Source: Candidatus Brevundimonas phytovorans (lineage in GTDB: Bacteria > Pseudomonadota > Alphaproteobacteria > Caulobacterales > Caulobacteraceae). Taken from it: 64,000 nucleotides of DNA. Position numbers and translations under genes: made by a program. Shown here piece after piece: positions 27,143-37,313 of the stretch. The stretch spans positions 1,265,001 to 1,329,000 of the forward strand of contig CP119309.1 in NCBI GenBank assembly GCA_029203145.1. Reading direction: 5' to 3'. How positions within the stretch are numbered: the stretch's first letter is position 1; every line of letters begins with the position of its first letter. The notes under the pieces are model-generated. The model did no database searches, had not been told where the DNA came from, and saw only the letters and a list, made by a program, of their open reading frames with translations.

Positions 27143-28105
27143 CTACCAGTTCCAGGCGTCGCGGACGACGTCGATGATGTAGCCGTCGTAGTCGTCGATC
27201 AGATAGATCGTGTTGTCGACATAGACCCAGCGCGTCCCTTCAGGCGGGTAGCCGAGGCCATAGGTCCGCCAGTCGTTGACCTGATAGCGCCAGAAGACCT
27301 CAGGCAGGTACTGACCAACCTGGTACTGACGGTTCCAGTAGCTGCGCGGCACGCTATAGTAGCCGTAACCCGGTGCGAAATAGAAGCCGAGCCGCACGCC
27401 GTTCCAGCCCCGGAAACGGCTGTCGTTGCGCCACCAGTCGCTGCGGTGGCGACGATCCCATTCGCGCCGCCACTGGTCGCGGTTCCAGCGGTTGTGGAAG
27501 TCGCGATAGTCGCGGTTGTTGCTCCAGTTCGGCCGGTCCGGGCGGTTCGGACGATCCGATCCAGGGCGCTCAGGCCTGTGAGGTCGGTTGGGCTGCTGGG
27601 CGCCTGGGCGGTCAGGGCGGTTCCAGTCAGGCCTGTCGGGGCGGTTCGGCTGAGCCGGACGATTGGGGCGGTCGGGCCGGTCGCCGTCCGGGCGGCTCGG
27701 GCGACCGGGCTGCTGAGCGCCAGGACGATTTGGCCCCGCGTTGGGCCGATCCGGCCGATCCTGTCCCGGACGATCGGGTCGGTCGGGGCCGTTCGGCCTG
27801 TTCGGTTGCTCGGGGCGAGGCGCCGGGGGGCGACCCTGATCCGTGGGGCGCGTCGGCGCGGCCGGGCGTTCGCCCTCGGGGCGGGTCGGGCGCGACGGGC
27901 GTGGCGTCTCCGGCCGCTCAGGCCGCGCTTCGGCCCTCTGTCGGGGTGACACGGACTGATCGCTGCGCTCTGCGCGGTGTTGCGGACGCTGGCGCGGGCT
28001 GTCTTCGGCCTGGGCTTGTCGCGACTGCGCCAGGGTCGCGACGGGCGCGAGGGCCGGAAGGGCGAAGCTGGCGATGGCCGTGAACACCATCAGGGAACGT
28101 TTCAT
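27143..28105 (-). CDS. RcnB-like secreted protein with long Pro/Arg/Asp repeat
   Basis: 320 residues from ATG 28105, preceded by GAGGAAG; the frame extends to 28171 without conserved sequence. A signal peptide (to about LAQS) leads into roughly 180 residues of low-complexity repeat built on RPDRP, RPNRP and RPGAQQP units, probably extended and positively charged. The C-terminal 100 residues (FAPGYGYYSVPRSYW, VGQYLPEVFW, TRWVYVDNTIYLID) match the RcnB/DUF3315 domain. RcnB is a periplasmic protein affecting nickel/cobalt efflux in E. coli. Many alphaproteobacterial homologues lack any metal link, so a nickel role here is unproven. A paralogue follows directly upstream. Confidence 0.8.
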   Translation of the reverse strand: MKRSLMVFTAIASFALPALAPVATLAQSRQAQAEDSPRQRPQHRAERSDQSVSPRQRAEARPERPETPRPSRPTRPEGERPAAPTRPTDQGRPPAPRPEQPNRPNGPDRPDRPGQDRPDRPNAGPNRPGAQQPGRPSRPDGDRPDRPNRPAQPNRPDRPDWNRPDRPGAQQPNRPHRPERPGSDRPNRPDRPNWSNNRDYRDFHNRWNRDQWRREWDRRHRSDWWRNDSRFRGWNGVRLGFYFAPGYGYYSVPRSYWNRQYQVGQYLPEVFWRYQVNDWRTYGLGYPPEGTRWVYVDNTIYLIDDYDGYIIDVVRDAWNW

Positions 28106-28211
28106 GGTCTTCTTCCTCGCACGCCGAGAGGGCGGCTTGAGCATCAATCTGGCGCTTGCGCCATGAACCACGGCTGAACGCCGGTCGATGGAAACATACA
28201 GAAAGCGTCAT

Positions 28212-28245
28212 GAAAAAAGCCCCGCAAAGCTGAGCTTTGCGGGGC
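28212..28245 (-). terminator. Rho-independent terminator
   Basis: Perfect 12-bp stem GCCCCGCAAAGC (28219-28230) with GCTTTGCGGGGC (28234-28245), loop TGA. A run of A at 28213-28218 gives six U on the minus strand. It ends the RcnB-like gene at 28269-28823. Confidence 0.92.
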
Positions 28246-28268
28246 GTTTCCCAAGACCTGCGCGAGGC

Positions 28269-28823
28269 CTAGTAGACGTCGTGCAGCACGCTAGCAATCA
28301 GGCCGGTGGCGACCGCGATCAGCAGGATGTCGTTGTTGGCGTGGACATAGCGATACCCACGCGGCGCCGGACGCAGGTTGTAATAATAGGGATCGTCGAC
28401 GTAGTAGCCGCGATAGGCCGAGGGCAGGTAGCCGCCTTGGCGCCAGCGATAGCTCTGATAGCGCGGATCCACGCGGTAGTAGCCGCGGCCCGGCGCGTAC
28501 CAGTAGCCGTTGCGCGCGCCGCGATAGTCGCGGAACTCGGGGCGGCCGCGCCACCAGTCACGATTGTTGCGATCCCAGCGTTCGGCGCGGCGCTGATCCT
28601 GGCGATAGTCCCGACGGTCGTCGCGGCGGTCGGCGCGCCACTCACGTCGGTCTTCGCGGCGATCCTGGCGATAGTCGCGACGATCATCGCGGCGATCATG
28701 TCGATCCTCGCGGCGCTCCTGCCGATACTCGCGGTGATCGCGGTTCTGGGCCTGAGCCGCCAACGGCGCGGCCGTGGTGGTCAGCGCCAGGGCGACGATG
28801 GCGGCCTTGGTGAGGCGGTTCAT
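28269..28823 (-). CDS. RcnB-like secreted protein with Arg/Asp-rich linker
   Basis: 184 residues from ATG 28823; an upstream in-frame start at 28889 would hide the signal peptide. Signal sequence to about AAQAQ. Residues 25-90 are a highly charged repeat (REDRHDRRDDRRDYRQ type). The C-terminal RcnB/DUF3315 domain (GYWYAPGRGYYRVDP, QGGYLPSAYRGYYVDD, YRYVHANNDILLIAVATGLI) follows. It is the tandem paralogue of the gene at 27143-28105 but has its own terminator, so the two may be expressed separately. Function unknown, periplasmic by inference. Confidence 0.8.
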   Translation of the reverse strand: MNRLTKAAIVALALTTTAAPLAAQAQNRDHREYRQERREDRHDRRDDRRDYRQDRREDRREWRADRRDDRRDYRQDQRRAERWDRNNRDWWRGRPEFRDYRGARNGYWYAPGRGYYRVDPRYQSYRWRQGGYLPSAYRGYYVDDPYYYNLRPAPRGYRYVHANNDILLIAVATGLIASVLHDVY

Positions 28824-29002
28824 CTGGTTCGTCTCCGTGGTCTGGGCGCCGAAGAAGCTTGCGGACAGCCCGTTGAAACAGAAGGCCAAGGTCGGCCCGG
28901 GCGCATGAACTCGTCCTGAACGGCGCCGTCAGGTTTCAGCCTTGTCTGTTCATCTCGGGCGCGCCATCTCTGGACGATCCGACACGAGTGAAGGCGACCG
29001 CG

Positions 29003-29722
29003 ATGACCCAGCCGATCGAGCTCTGGTATTGGCCCACGCCGAACGGCTGGAAAATCTCCATCGCCCTGGAGGAAATGGGCCTGCCCTATGTGGTCAAGCC
29101 GGTGAACATCGGCGCGGGCGAGCAGTTCACGCCAGCCTTCCAGGCCATCAGCCCCAATGGCCGGATGCCCGCCATCGTCGATCCCGAAGGACCGGACGGC
29201 CAGCCGCTCTCCATCTTCGAGTCCGGCGCCATCCTTCAATATCTGGGCGCCAAGTCGGGGCGCTTCTACCCTGCTGATCTGCGGGCGCGGGTCGAGGTTG
29301 ACGAGTGGCTGTTCTGGCAGGTGGGCGGCCTGGGGCCGATGGCGGGGCAGACCCATCACTTCCGCCAGTACGCCCCGGCCATGATCCGGGACCAGCGTCA
29401 GATCGCCTATGGCGTGCAACGCTACACGAACGAGACCCACCGACTTTACGGCGTGCTGAACCGCCGCCTGGCGGACCGGGACTATGTCGCGGGCGACTAT
29501 TCCCTCGCCGACATGGCGATTTGGCCCTGGATTTTGCCAAATCATCAGGGGCAGGACCTGAGCGAGTTCCCGCATCTGGCCGCCTGGATGGAGCGGGTCG
29601 GCGCGCGGCCCGCGGTCAAGGCGGGCAGGGCGGTCGGCGAGGAATGGCGGGCCAATCTGGCCGCATCGGGCAAGGCTGCGGAAGCCGCGCGCGCCGTTCT
29701 GTTTGGACAGCGGGGCCGTTAA
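29003..29722 (+). CDS. Glutathione S-transferase (YghU/YfcG-like)
   Basis: 239 residues from ATG 29003; GTG 28988 is an alternative. The N-terminal thioredoxin-like domain (5-88) has YWPTPNGWKISIALEEMG, NGRMPAIVDP and FESGAILQYLG. The C-terminal all-helical domain (95-215) has YSLADMAIWPWI. The asparagine in TPNGWK and the overall form fit the Nu/Ure2p-like class, whose members act on disulfides and peroxides with glutathione. It is divergent from the RcnB-like gene with about 180 nt between. Confidence 0.9.
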   Translation: MTQPIELWYWPTPNGWKISIALEEMGLPYVVKPVNIGAGEQFTPAFQAISPNGRMPAIVDPEGPDGQPLSIFESGAILQYLGAKSGRFYPADLRARVEVDEWLFWQVGGLGPMAGQTHHFRQYAPAMIRDQRQIAYGVQRYTNETHRLYGVLNRRLADRDYVAGDYSLADMAIWPWILPNHQGQDLSEFPHLAAWMERVGARPAVKAGRAVGEEWRANLAASGKAAEAARAVLFGQRGR

Positions 29723-29799
29723 CGCTAATTTCAAACCGGCGGTATTTGAATAAGGCTCGAAAGGCAGGGTCAGAATGACCAAGGCCTGGAGGACTGGCT

Positions 29800-30102
29800 A
29801 TGACCGCGCACCCTACCGCGCCTGAGGCTATCGAAACCGCGGCCCTGCCGCTGCCGACCATCGACATGGACGGGGACGCCCTGTTCCGACTGGGGCTGGC
29901 CTATTCATCGGGTCTGGACGGTTGTCCCATCGACCGCGTCTCGGCCCACATGATCTTCAACCTGGCGGCCATGAAGGGGTCAGTCGAGGCGCGGGAATAT
30001 CGCCGCGACCTGAGCCAGGAGATGGAGCACGACGAGATCGCCGAGGCCCAGCGCGCCGCGCGCCGCTGGATCGACGCCGGTTCGAGCGCTCTGGCCGCCT
30101 GA
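29800..30102 (+). CDS. Small Sel1-like protein
   Basis: 100 residues. The central part, ALFRLGLAYSSGLDGCPIDR then AHMIFNLAAMKGSVEAREYR, follows the Sel1/TPR-like pattern of paired helices, about one and a half repeats. The last third (ISQEM-like to ARRWIDAG) is another helix. Such single-repeat proteins are common in Caulobacterales and may act as small adaptors; no partner is indicated. ATG 29800 is preceded by CTGGAGGACTGG, a good ribosome site. A weak CtrA-like motif lies about 80 nt upstream at 29719-29733. Confidence 0.7.
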   Translation: MTAHPTAPEAIETAALPLPTIDMDGDALFRLGLAYSSGLDGCPIDRVSAHMIFNLAAMKGSVEAREYRRDLSQEMEHDEIAEAQRAARRWIDAGSSALAA

Positions 30103-30181
30103 AGTCGCGGCGGACGGCTGGACCGGGCGACGAGGTCGGGTTATGGACCCGGCCAAGACACGTCGCTCAAGGATTACGCCC

Positions 30182-30487
30182 ATGCTCGCTCGCATCTATC
30201 GCCCGGCCAAGACCGCGATGCAGTCGGGCAAGGCCAAGACCCACGACTGGCGGCTGGAGTTCGAACCCGCCTCGGCGCGGACCCAGGACCCGCTGACCGG
30301 CTGGACCAGCACCACCGACATGAACGGACAGGTGCGCCTGAACTTCGAGACCAAGGAAGAGGCGATCGAATACGCCGAACGCCACGGCATCGCTTTCCGC
30401 CTGCACGAACCGCAGGAAGCGCCGATCATCCTCAAGGCCTATGCCGACAACTTTGCCACCAACCGCAAGCAGTCCTGGACCCACTAG
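30182..30487 (+). CDS. NDUFS4-like complex I accessory subunit (ETC complex I subunit)
   Basis: 101 residues from ATG 30182 with AAGGA 8 nt upstream; an earlier in-frame ATG at 30143 adds no conserved sequence. Matches the NDUFS4/AQDQ family: ARIYRPAKTAMQSGKAKT, WRLEFEPAS, DPLTGWTSTTDMNGQVRL, FETKEEAIEYAERHG, and YADNFATNRKQSWTH at the end. This subunit stabilises the NADH-dehydrogenase arm of complex I and is found in alphaproteobacteria and mitochondria. It sits alone, away from nuo genes, as is usual. A strong terminator follows. Confidence 0.95.
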   Translation: MLARIYRPAKTAMQSGKAKTHDWRLEFEPASARTQDPLTGWTSTTDMNGQVRLNFETKEEAIEYAERHGIAFRLHEPQEAPIILKAYADNFATNRKQSWTH

Positions 30488-30510
30488 GGTCGGCAAGGCT
30501 TGAAGAAAGC

Positions 30511-30539
30511 GCCGCCCGGATCGCTCCGGGCGGCTTTTT
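30511..30539 (+). terminator. Rho-independent terminator
   Basis: 9-bp stem GCCGCCCGG (30511-30519) with CCGGGCGGC (30526-30534), then TTTTT. It ends the NDUFS4-like gene and could also serve the convergent reductase gene. Confidence 0.92.
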
Positions 30540-30544
30540 CATGT

Positions 30545-31549
30545 CTAGAGGCGCACCAGCGCCTTGCCGATGTTGCCGCCGGTCAGCAGGCTGCGGAAAG
30601 CCTCGGGCGCGGACGCCAGGCCCTCGCTGACGGTCGTGAAGGATTTGACCGAGCCGTCCGCCAGCCAGGCGGCGATGTCGCGCTCGAAGGCCGGCTTCAA
30701 GTCGTCGTGGTCGCCCAGAAGGAAGCCCTCCAGACGAATGCGCTTGCTGATGGCGTGGAACATTCGCGCCTGAAGCGGCGGTTGGCCGTTGCCGTATTGG
30801 GCGATCATGCCGCACAGGGCGAAGCGGGCGCCGATGGCGGCGTTGTCGAGGGCGGCGTTGAAATGGTCGCCGCCGACATTCTCGAAATAGACGTCGATCC
30901 CGGCAGGCGCGGCCGCCGCCAGAGCGGTGGACAGGTCCGCCTCGGCGCGATAGTCGATGGCATGATCCACCCCGACCTCGTTCAATAGGAAGGCGGTCTT
31001 GGCCGCGCCGCCGGCCGAGCCGATGACGCGGCACCCTTTCAGTTTGGCGATCTGGCAGGCCGCCGTGCCCACGGCGCCGGCGGCGGCCGAGACGAAGACG
31101 GTGTCGCCTTCCTTCAAGCCCGCGATACGCAGCAGGCCGACATAGGCCGTCATGCCCGTCAGTCCCGCCACGCCCAGATGGTCCTGCGGAGCGATTGAGC
31201 TCGGCACGATCTGCGTCAGCCGCTTGCCGGGCGCGGTGAAGACCTCGCGCCAGCCATAGGTGTTGAGCACCAGGTCGCCGGGCTGGAAATCAGGGTGGGC
31301 CGAGGCGACGACCTCGCCCACGGCCCCGCCGTCCAGCGGCTTGCCCAGCTTGAACGGCGGCACATAGTTGGGCCGATCATAGAGGCGGTTCAGCATATAG
31401 GGATCCACGGACATCCAGAGGTTCCGCACCTGAACCTCGCCCTCGGCGGGTGCGGGGGCGATCCCGTCGACAATCTCCAGGTTCGACGCCGCCAGATCGC
31501 CGTCGGGGCGAGTGGTCAACTGGACAAGGCGGGTGGGAAGATCAGACAT
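30545..31549 (-). CDS. Zinc-independent NADP-dependent MDR reductase (CurA/YncB-like)
   Basis: 334 residues from ATG 31549; an upstream extension to 31603 runs into the operator-like palindrome and is not likely. A medium-chain reductase that reduces double bonds of enones such as prostaglandin- or curcumin-like compounds. Motifs are VQVRNLWMSVDPYMLNR, TGMTAYVGLLRIA and AAAGAVGTAACQIAKLKG (NADP loop), GVDHAIDYRAE and YFENVGGDHFNAAL. No zinc ligands are present. An AT-rich palindrome 28-42 nt upstream of the ATG suggests control by a redox- or electrophile-sensing repressor. Confidence 0.9.
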   Translation of the reverse strand: MSDLPTRLVQLTTRPDGDLAASNLEIVDGIAPAPAEGEVQVRNLWMSVDPYMLNRLYDRPNYVPPFKLGKPLDGGAVGEVVASAHPDFQPGDLVLNTYGWREVFTAPGKRLTQIVPSSIAPQDHLGVAGLTGMTAYVGLLRIAGLKEGDTVFVSAAAGAVGTAACQIAKLKGCRVIGSAGGAAKTAFLLNEVGVDHAIDYRAEADLSTALAAAAPAGIDVYFENVGGDHFNAALDNAAIGARFALCGMIAQYGNGQPPLQARMFHAISKRIRLEGFLLGDHDDLKPAFERDIAAWLADGSVKSFTTVSEGLASAPEAFRSLLTGGNIGKALVRL

Positions 31550-31576
31550 GGTGAAACTCCGAAAGCGAGCGTTATT

Positions 31577-31591
31577 GTAAAATAATTTTAC
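31577..31591. promoter_or_regulatory. AT-rich 15-bp palindrome, likely operator of the MDR reductase
   Basis: GTAAAATAATTTTAC, a perfect palindrome centred on 31584, just upstream of the reductase start at 31549. It is strikingly AT-rich for this genome. Symmetry and position fit an HxlR-, MarR- or TetR-type operator, but no regulator gene is adjacent. Confidence 0.55.
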
Positions 31592-31708
31592 CAATATGGA
31601 CAAGCGACGGACTCCTGTCCGATGTCGCCCCTTGCCGCCGCGCGCGAACCCTCATAGGCAGACACCCGCTCCGGCGCCCATAGCTCAACCGGATAGAGCA
31701 CCCGCCTT

Positions 31709-32902
<1,194 letters not shown>

Positions 32903-32980
32903 GAAGGCTCCGGCGGGTTGCGGTTCGGCGCCTAGAGGGCTCTAAAGAAGGCGGGGGCGCAAGCTGGAGAGGGTGCCGGA

Positions 32981-34084
32981 ATGCGGGCGTCGAGGATCGT
33001 GACGGGAATATCGCTGGCGCTGCTGCTGGCCACGGCCGCCTGCGAGCGGCAAGGCAAGACCGATCACGCCGAGACGACCCCGACCTCGCGCCCGACCGCG
33101 ACGACCATGCCGGCGGAGGTCTCCAGCCCAACCCTGGCGGCGATCAAGCAACGCGGGCATCTGAACTGCGGCGTCAATCAGGGGCTCGTCGGTTTCGCCT
33201 ACACCGACAATCGCGGGGCCTGGCGCGGGTTTGACGTCGACTTCTGCCGAGCGACGGCGGCGGCCATCTTCGGTGATCCCGATGCTGTGCGATTCGTGCC
33301 GCTGACGGCCGAGCTGAGGTTCGAGGCTCTGCGCGACGGTCGTGTGGACGTCCTGTGGCGCAACACCTCCTGGACCATGAGCCGCGACACCGGTGGCGAC
33401 CTGAGCTTCGCCGGGATCAACTATTACGACGGTCAGGGCTTCCTGGTGCGCCGCGCGCTGAACCTGAACAGCGCCTCTGAACTGAACGGCGCGCGCATCT
33501 GCGTGCAGACCGGCTCCACCACGGAACTGAACGTCGAGGACTATTTCCGCACGCGCGGGATCGAGTTCCGCCCCGTCATGGTCAAGACCGAGGAGGAGGC
33601 GCGTCAGGCCTATGCGCGCGAGGAGTGCGACGCCTTCACCGCCGACATCTCGGCCCTGGCGGCGGCGCGAACGACCCTGGCCAATCCGCAACAGCACGCC
33701 ATCTTGCCGGATGTGATTTCCAAGGAGCCGCTGGGGCCGGTCGTGCGGCGCGGCGACGATCAGTGGACGGCGGTGATCCGCTGGACCCTGAACGCCCTGA
33801 TGCTGGGCGAAGAACTGGGCGTGACCAAGGGCAATGTGGCCGCTCTGGCCCGCGACAGCCAGGAACCGCGCATCCGTCGCTTGCTGGGTGACGAAGGGGA
33901 ATTCGGGCCGTCCGTCGGCCTGCCAAGGACCTGGGCGCGGGACGCCATCGCGGCGGGCGGCAACTACGGCGAGATCTTCGAGCGGAACCTTGGCCAGCAA
34001 TCGGCGCTGAATCTGGCCAGAGGCCTGAACGCGCAATGGAGCGCGCGGCCCAGCGGCCTGATCTACGCCCTGCCGATCCGATAG
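32981..34084 (+). CDS. Amino-acid ABC-type binding lipoprotein (AapJ/BztA-like), orphan
   Basis: 367 residues. The N-terminus is a lipoprotein signal with lipobox LATAAC and modified Cys21. A polar linker of about 35 residues leads to the family-3 periplasmic binding fold: VSSPTLAAIKQRGHLNCGVNQG, GFDVDFCRATAAAIFGD, GRVDVLWRNTSWTMSRD and GARICVQTGSTTELN. The family binds general L-amino acids for AapQMP transporters, but no permease or ATPase gene is nearby. Instead a sodium/proton symporter follows 31 nt later on the same strand. Confidence 0.88.
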   Translation: MRASRIVTGISLALLLATAACERQGKTDHAETTPTSRPTATTMPAEVSSPTLAAIKQRGHLNCGVNQGLVGFAYTDNRGAWRGFDVDFCRATAAAIFGDPDAVRFVPLTAELRFEALRDGRVDVLWRNTSWTMSRDTGGDLSFAGINYYDGQGFLVRRALNLNSASELNGARICVQTGSTTELNVEDYFRTRGIEFRPVMVKTEEEARQAYAREECDAFTADISALAAARTTLANPQQHAILPDVISKEPLGPVVRRGDDQWTAVIRWTLNALMLGEELGVTKGNVAALARDSQEPRIRRLLGDEGEFGPSVGLPRTWARDAIAAGGNYGEIFERNLGQQSALNLARGLNAQWSARPSGLIYALPIR

Positions 34085-34115
34085 GGCGCCGGTCGGTCGC
34101 CTGATCGGGGGATGC

Positions 34116-35420
34116 ATGACCGCCACGACCAGACCGAAACTTCCGCTGCATCTGTTGATGCTGATCGGCTTTCTGGTCGGGCTGCTGGGCGGGCTGGCGG
34201 TCAACCTGACGATCGGCGGCGAGACGCCCTGGGTTCAGTGGCTGACCGCCAACATTACCGGGCCGGCGGGGCAGATCTTCCTGCGGCTGCTCTTCATGCT
34301 GGTGCTGCCGCTGCTGTTTTCGGCCTTGGTGGTGGGCGTGGCCGAGATGGGCGACCTGAAGACCCTGGGGCGGGCTGGGACCAAGAGCCTGCTGTTCACG
34401 GTCTTTATTTCGGCGGTCGCTGTGATCATCGGCCTGGTCATGGTCAATGTCTTCCGACCCGGCGACGGCGTGGACCCAGCGCTGGCCCAGCAACTGCTGG
34501 AGCAGGGGCGCAGCGGCGCCGCCTCTATCGTCGGCAGCGCGCCGGATTCGGTTCGCGCGGGCGACTTCTTCCTCGATCTGGTGCCGTCCAATGTCTTCAC
34601 GGCGGCGGCGCAGAACGAAATCCTGCCGGTCATGGTCTTCGCCCTGCTGTTCGGCATCGGGCTGGTGATGACCAAGAGCCCGGCGACGGATCGCCTGCAA
34701 CAGACCATCGAAGGTCTGTTCGAGGTGATGATGAAACTGATCAACCTGGTCATCCGACTGGCGCCCATCGCCATCGCCTGCCTGATGTTCAATCTGGCGG
34801 CCCTCTTCGGGTGGGAACTGCTGGTGAGGCTGGCGGCCTTTGTCGCCGTGGCGGTAGGCGCGATGGCGATCCACATGTTCGTGGTCTATCCGATCTGCAT
34901 CGCGACTTTGGGCGGGATGTCGCCGTTGAAGTTCTTCCGCGACATTCGCGAGGCCATGGTGGTGTCCTTTTCGACCGCCTCGTCGAACGCCAGCCTGCCG
35001 GTGTCGCTGCGTGTGGCCGAGCAGAACCTGGGCTTGCCCCGCAAGATCGCCCGCTTTGTCCTGACGGTCGGGGCCACGGCCAATCAGAACGGCACGGCCC
35101 TGTTCGAGGGGGTTACGGTGCTGTTCCTGGCGCAGTTCTTCGGCGTTGATCTGAGCCTGGGTCAGCAGCTCATCGTCATGCTGGTCTGTATTCTGGGCGG
35201 GGTCGGCACAGCGGGCGTGCCGGCGGGGTCGCTTCCGGTCATCGCCATGATCCTGGCCATGGTGGGCGTGCCGCCGGAAGGGATCGGCCTGATCCTGGGC
35301 GTCGACCGCTTCCTGGATATGTGTCGCACCACGCTGAACGTGACGGGCGATCTGGTCGTGGCGACTGTGGTGTCGCGCGGAGAGGAGGACACCGACGCGG
35401 CAATTCCGGCCGCGGCCTAA
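34116..35420 (+). CDS. Dicarboxylate/amino acid:cation symporter (DAACS)
   Basis: 434 residues with eight hydrophobic helices and two re-entrant loops. Imports glutamate, aspartate or C4-dicarboxylates with cations. HP1 has [14 protein letters not shown]7 has [13 protein letters not shown] (NMDGT in many homologues), HP2 has [14 protein letters not shown] and TM8 has [18 protein letters not shown]. The R in [12 protein letters not shown] favours acidic amino acids or dicarboxylates. Close spacing suggests co-transcription with the amino-acid binding lipoprotein, an unusual pairing. Confidence 0.92.
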   Translation: MTATTRPKLPLHLLMLIGFLVGLLGGLAVNLTIGGETPWVQWLTANITGPAGQIFLRLLFMLVLPLLFSALVVGVAEMGDLKTLGRAGTKSLLFTVFISAVAVIIGLVMVNVFRPGDGVDPALAQQLLEQGRSGAASIVGSAPDSVRAGDFFLDLVPSNVFTAAAQNEILPVMVFALLFGIGLVMTKSPATDRLQQTIEGLFEVMMKLINLVIRLAPIAIACLMFNLAALFGWELLVRLAAFVAVAVGAMAIHMFVVYPICIATLGGMSPLKFFRDIREAMVVSFSTASSNASLPVSLRVAEQNLGLPRKIARFVLTVGATANQNGTALFEGVTVLFLAQFFGVDLSLGQQLIVMLVCILGGVGTAGVPAGSLPVIAMILAMVGVPPEGIGLILGVDRFLDMCRTTLNVTGDLVVATVVSRGEEDTDAAIPAAA

Positions 35421-35423
35421 GAG

Positions 35424-36266
35424 TCAGCCGACCTCGACCGGAGCGTCATCGCGCGCACCCCATTCGGCCCATGACCCGTCATAGAGCCGCGACGACCGGC
35501 CCAGTTCGGCCAGGCCGAGGGTCAGGATGGCGGCGGTCACGCCGGAGCCGCAACTGGTGATGACGGGGCGATCCAGATCGACCCCTGCGTCGCGGAAGGC
35601 GGCTTGCAGCGCCGGACCGCGCTTCAATGTGCCATCCGCGTTCAATAATTGGCCGAAGGGCAGGTTCAGCGCGCCGGGCATATGGCCGGAGCGAACGCCC
35701 GCGCGCGGTTCGGCGGCTTGTCCGCGGAAACGCGGGGCCCCTCGGGCGTCCACCACTTGAACCTCGCCGCCCAGCGCCTGGCGGACCTGTTCCAGATCGA
35801 CCACGCTGTCGGCGGCAAAGACGGGATTGAAGGTCGAGGCGTCTCTTGCGGCGACGGGGCCATGTTCCAAGGGCCGTCCTTCGGCGCGCCATTTCGGCAA
35901 GCCGCCGTCCAGAACGCGCACCCGTTTCGCGCCCATGATCCGCAGCGTCCACCAGACCCGCGCGGCTGAGAACAAGCCCTGGGCGTCATAGACGACGATG
36001 TCGTCGCTCTCCGCCACGCCCAGCGCGCTCATGGCCTCAGCGAAGGCCAGCGGCGTCGGCAGCATATGCGGATAGGGGGCGTCGTGGTCGGAGATCGCCT
36101 CCAGATCAAAGAAGACAGCGCCGGGCAGCCGTTCCGCCTCGAAATCCGCGCGGGCGTCCCGTCCATCCAGCCACCAACTGGCGTCCATGATCCGCAGATC
36201 AGGCGCGCCGAGGCGATCCGCCAGCTCTTGCGTCGAGATCAGGGGGCTGTTCGAGGGCGTGTGCAT
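35424..36266 (-). CDS. sseA: 3-Mercaptopyruvate sulfurtransferase
   Basis: 280 residues from ATG 36266; the frame continues upstream but without conserved sequence. Two rhodanese domains. The N-terminal one has [19 protein letters not shown] and [12 protein letters not shown] sequence. The C-terminal one carries the catalytic cysteine in [12 protein letters not shown], the CGSGVT loop that marks mercaptopyruvate rather than thiosulfate enzymes. It transfers sulfur to thiols or cyanide. The gene is convergent with the symporter (3 nt apart) and divergent from kdsA. Confidence 0.93.
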   Translation of the reverse strand: MHTPSNSPLISTQELADRLGAPDLRIMDASWWLDGRDARADFEAERLPGAVFFDLEAISDHDAPYPHMLPTPLAFAEAMSALGVAESDDIVVYDAQGLFSAARVWWTLRIMGAKRVRVLDGGLPKWRAEGRPLEHGPVAARDASTFNPVFAADSVVDLEQVRQALGGEVQVVDARGAPRFRGQAAEPRAGVRSGHMPGALNLPFGQLLNADGTLKRGPALQAAFRDAGVDLDRPVITSCGSGVTAAILTLGLAELGRSSRLYDGSWAEWGARDDAPVEVG

Positions 36267-36416
36267 GGCGGCACGATAACACAGGCTGCCCAGCTGTGTG
36301 GTCAGGCGCTGAGTCGCCCTGTAGGTTGCGAAGCTGAGGGTTCGACGCCACCTGTCGGACGCAAAGTTGCGCCACAAACCGCGACTTTATCGATTCAAAC
36401 AGCCGAAAGCGCCGCC

Positions 36417-37295
36417 GTGAACCGTCCCAACGCCGTCATCGAACTGTCCGCTGGCCTCAAAAAGCCCGTCGTGATCGGCGGCGGACGTCGTATCGTCTTC
36501 ATCGCCGGCCCCTGCCAGATGGAAAGCCGCCAGCACGCGCTGGAGACGGCCCATCGGCTGAAGGAAATCGGCGAGCGTCTGGATGTCGGCATCATCTACA
36601 AGACCAGCTTCGACAAGGCCAACCGCACCAGCGCCACCGCCGCGCGCGGCATCGGCCTGAAGGACGCCCTGCCGATCTTCGCCGAAATCCGTGAAGTGAC
36701 CGGCCTGCCGACTCTGACCGACGTCCACTCCGAGGCCCAGTGCGAAGGCGTGGCCGAGGCCGTGGACGTGCTGCAGATCCCGGCCTTCCTGTCGCGCCAG
36801 ACCGACCTGCTGCTGGCCGCCGCCGCCACCGGCAAGGCGATCAATATCAAGAAGGGTCAGTTCCTGGCGCCCTGGGACATGAAGAATGTCATCGCCAAGG
36901 TGGTCGGCGCCGGCAACCCCAATGTCATGGCCTGCGAGCGCGGCGCCAGCTTCGGCTACAACACCCTGGTCAGCGATATGCGCTCGCTGCCGATCATGCG
37001 TGAAATCGGCTGTCCCGTCGTGTTCGACGCGACCCACAGCGTGCAGCAGCCGGGCGGGCAGGGCACGTCTTCGGGCGGCCAGCGTGAGTTCGTGCCGGTT
37101 CTGGCGCGGGCCGCCGTGGCCGTGGGCGTGGACGCCGTCTTCCTGGAAACGCACGAAGACCCCGACAACGCCCCGTCGGACGGCCCCAACATGGTGCCGC
37201 TGGACCAGTTCGAGGCTCTGGCCGCCGAGCTGATCGCCTTCGACGACCTGGCCATCAAGGTCGGCGCAAAGGCGCCGATGGCGAACCCGGCCTGA
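36417..37295 (+). CDS. kdsA: 3-Deoxy-D-manno-octulosonate 8-phosphate synthase
   Basis: 292 residues from GTG 36417, the first start giving the expected N-terminus. Condenses arabinose-5-phosphate and phosphoenolpyruvate to Kdo-8-phosphate for LPS. Motifs are [84 protein letters not shown] and [15 protein letters not shown]. It is the first gene of an LPS-core run reaching to 41656. Confidence 0.97.
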   Translation: MNRPNAVIELSAGLKKPVVIGGGRRIVFIAGPCQMESRQHALETAHRLKEIGERLDVGIIYKTSFDKANRTSATAARGIGLKDALPIFAEIREVTGLPTLTDVHSEAQCEGVAEAVDVLQIPAFLSRQTDLLLAAAATGKAINIKKGQFLAPWDMKNVIAKVVGAGNPNVMACERGASFGYNTLVSDMRSLPIMREIGCPVVFDATHSVQQPGGQGTSSGGQREFVPVLARAAVAVGVDAVFLETHEDPDNAPSDGPNMVPLDQFEALAAELIAFDDLAIKVGAKAPMANPA

Positions 37296-37313
37296 ATCCG
37301 GTAGTTCGGCGTC

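Noticed and set aside
27500..27950. Tandem short repeats that look CRISPR-like or satellite-like
   Set aside because: The repeat follows codon periodicity (RPDRP/RPNRP) within a signal-peptide protein; there are no spacers or cas genes.
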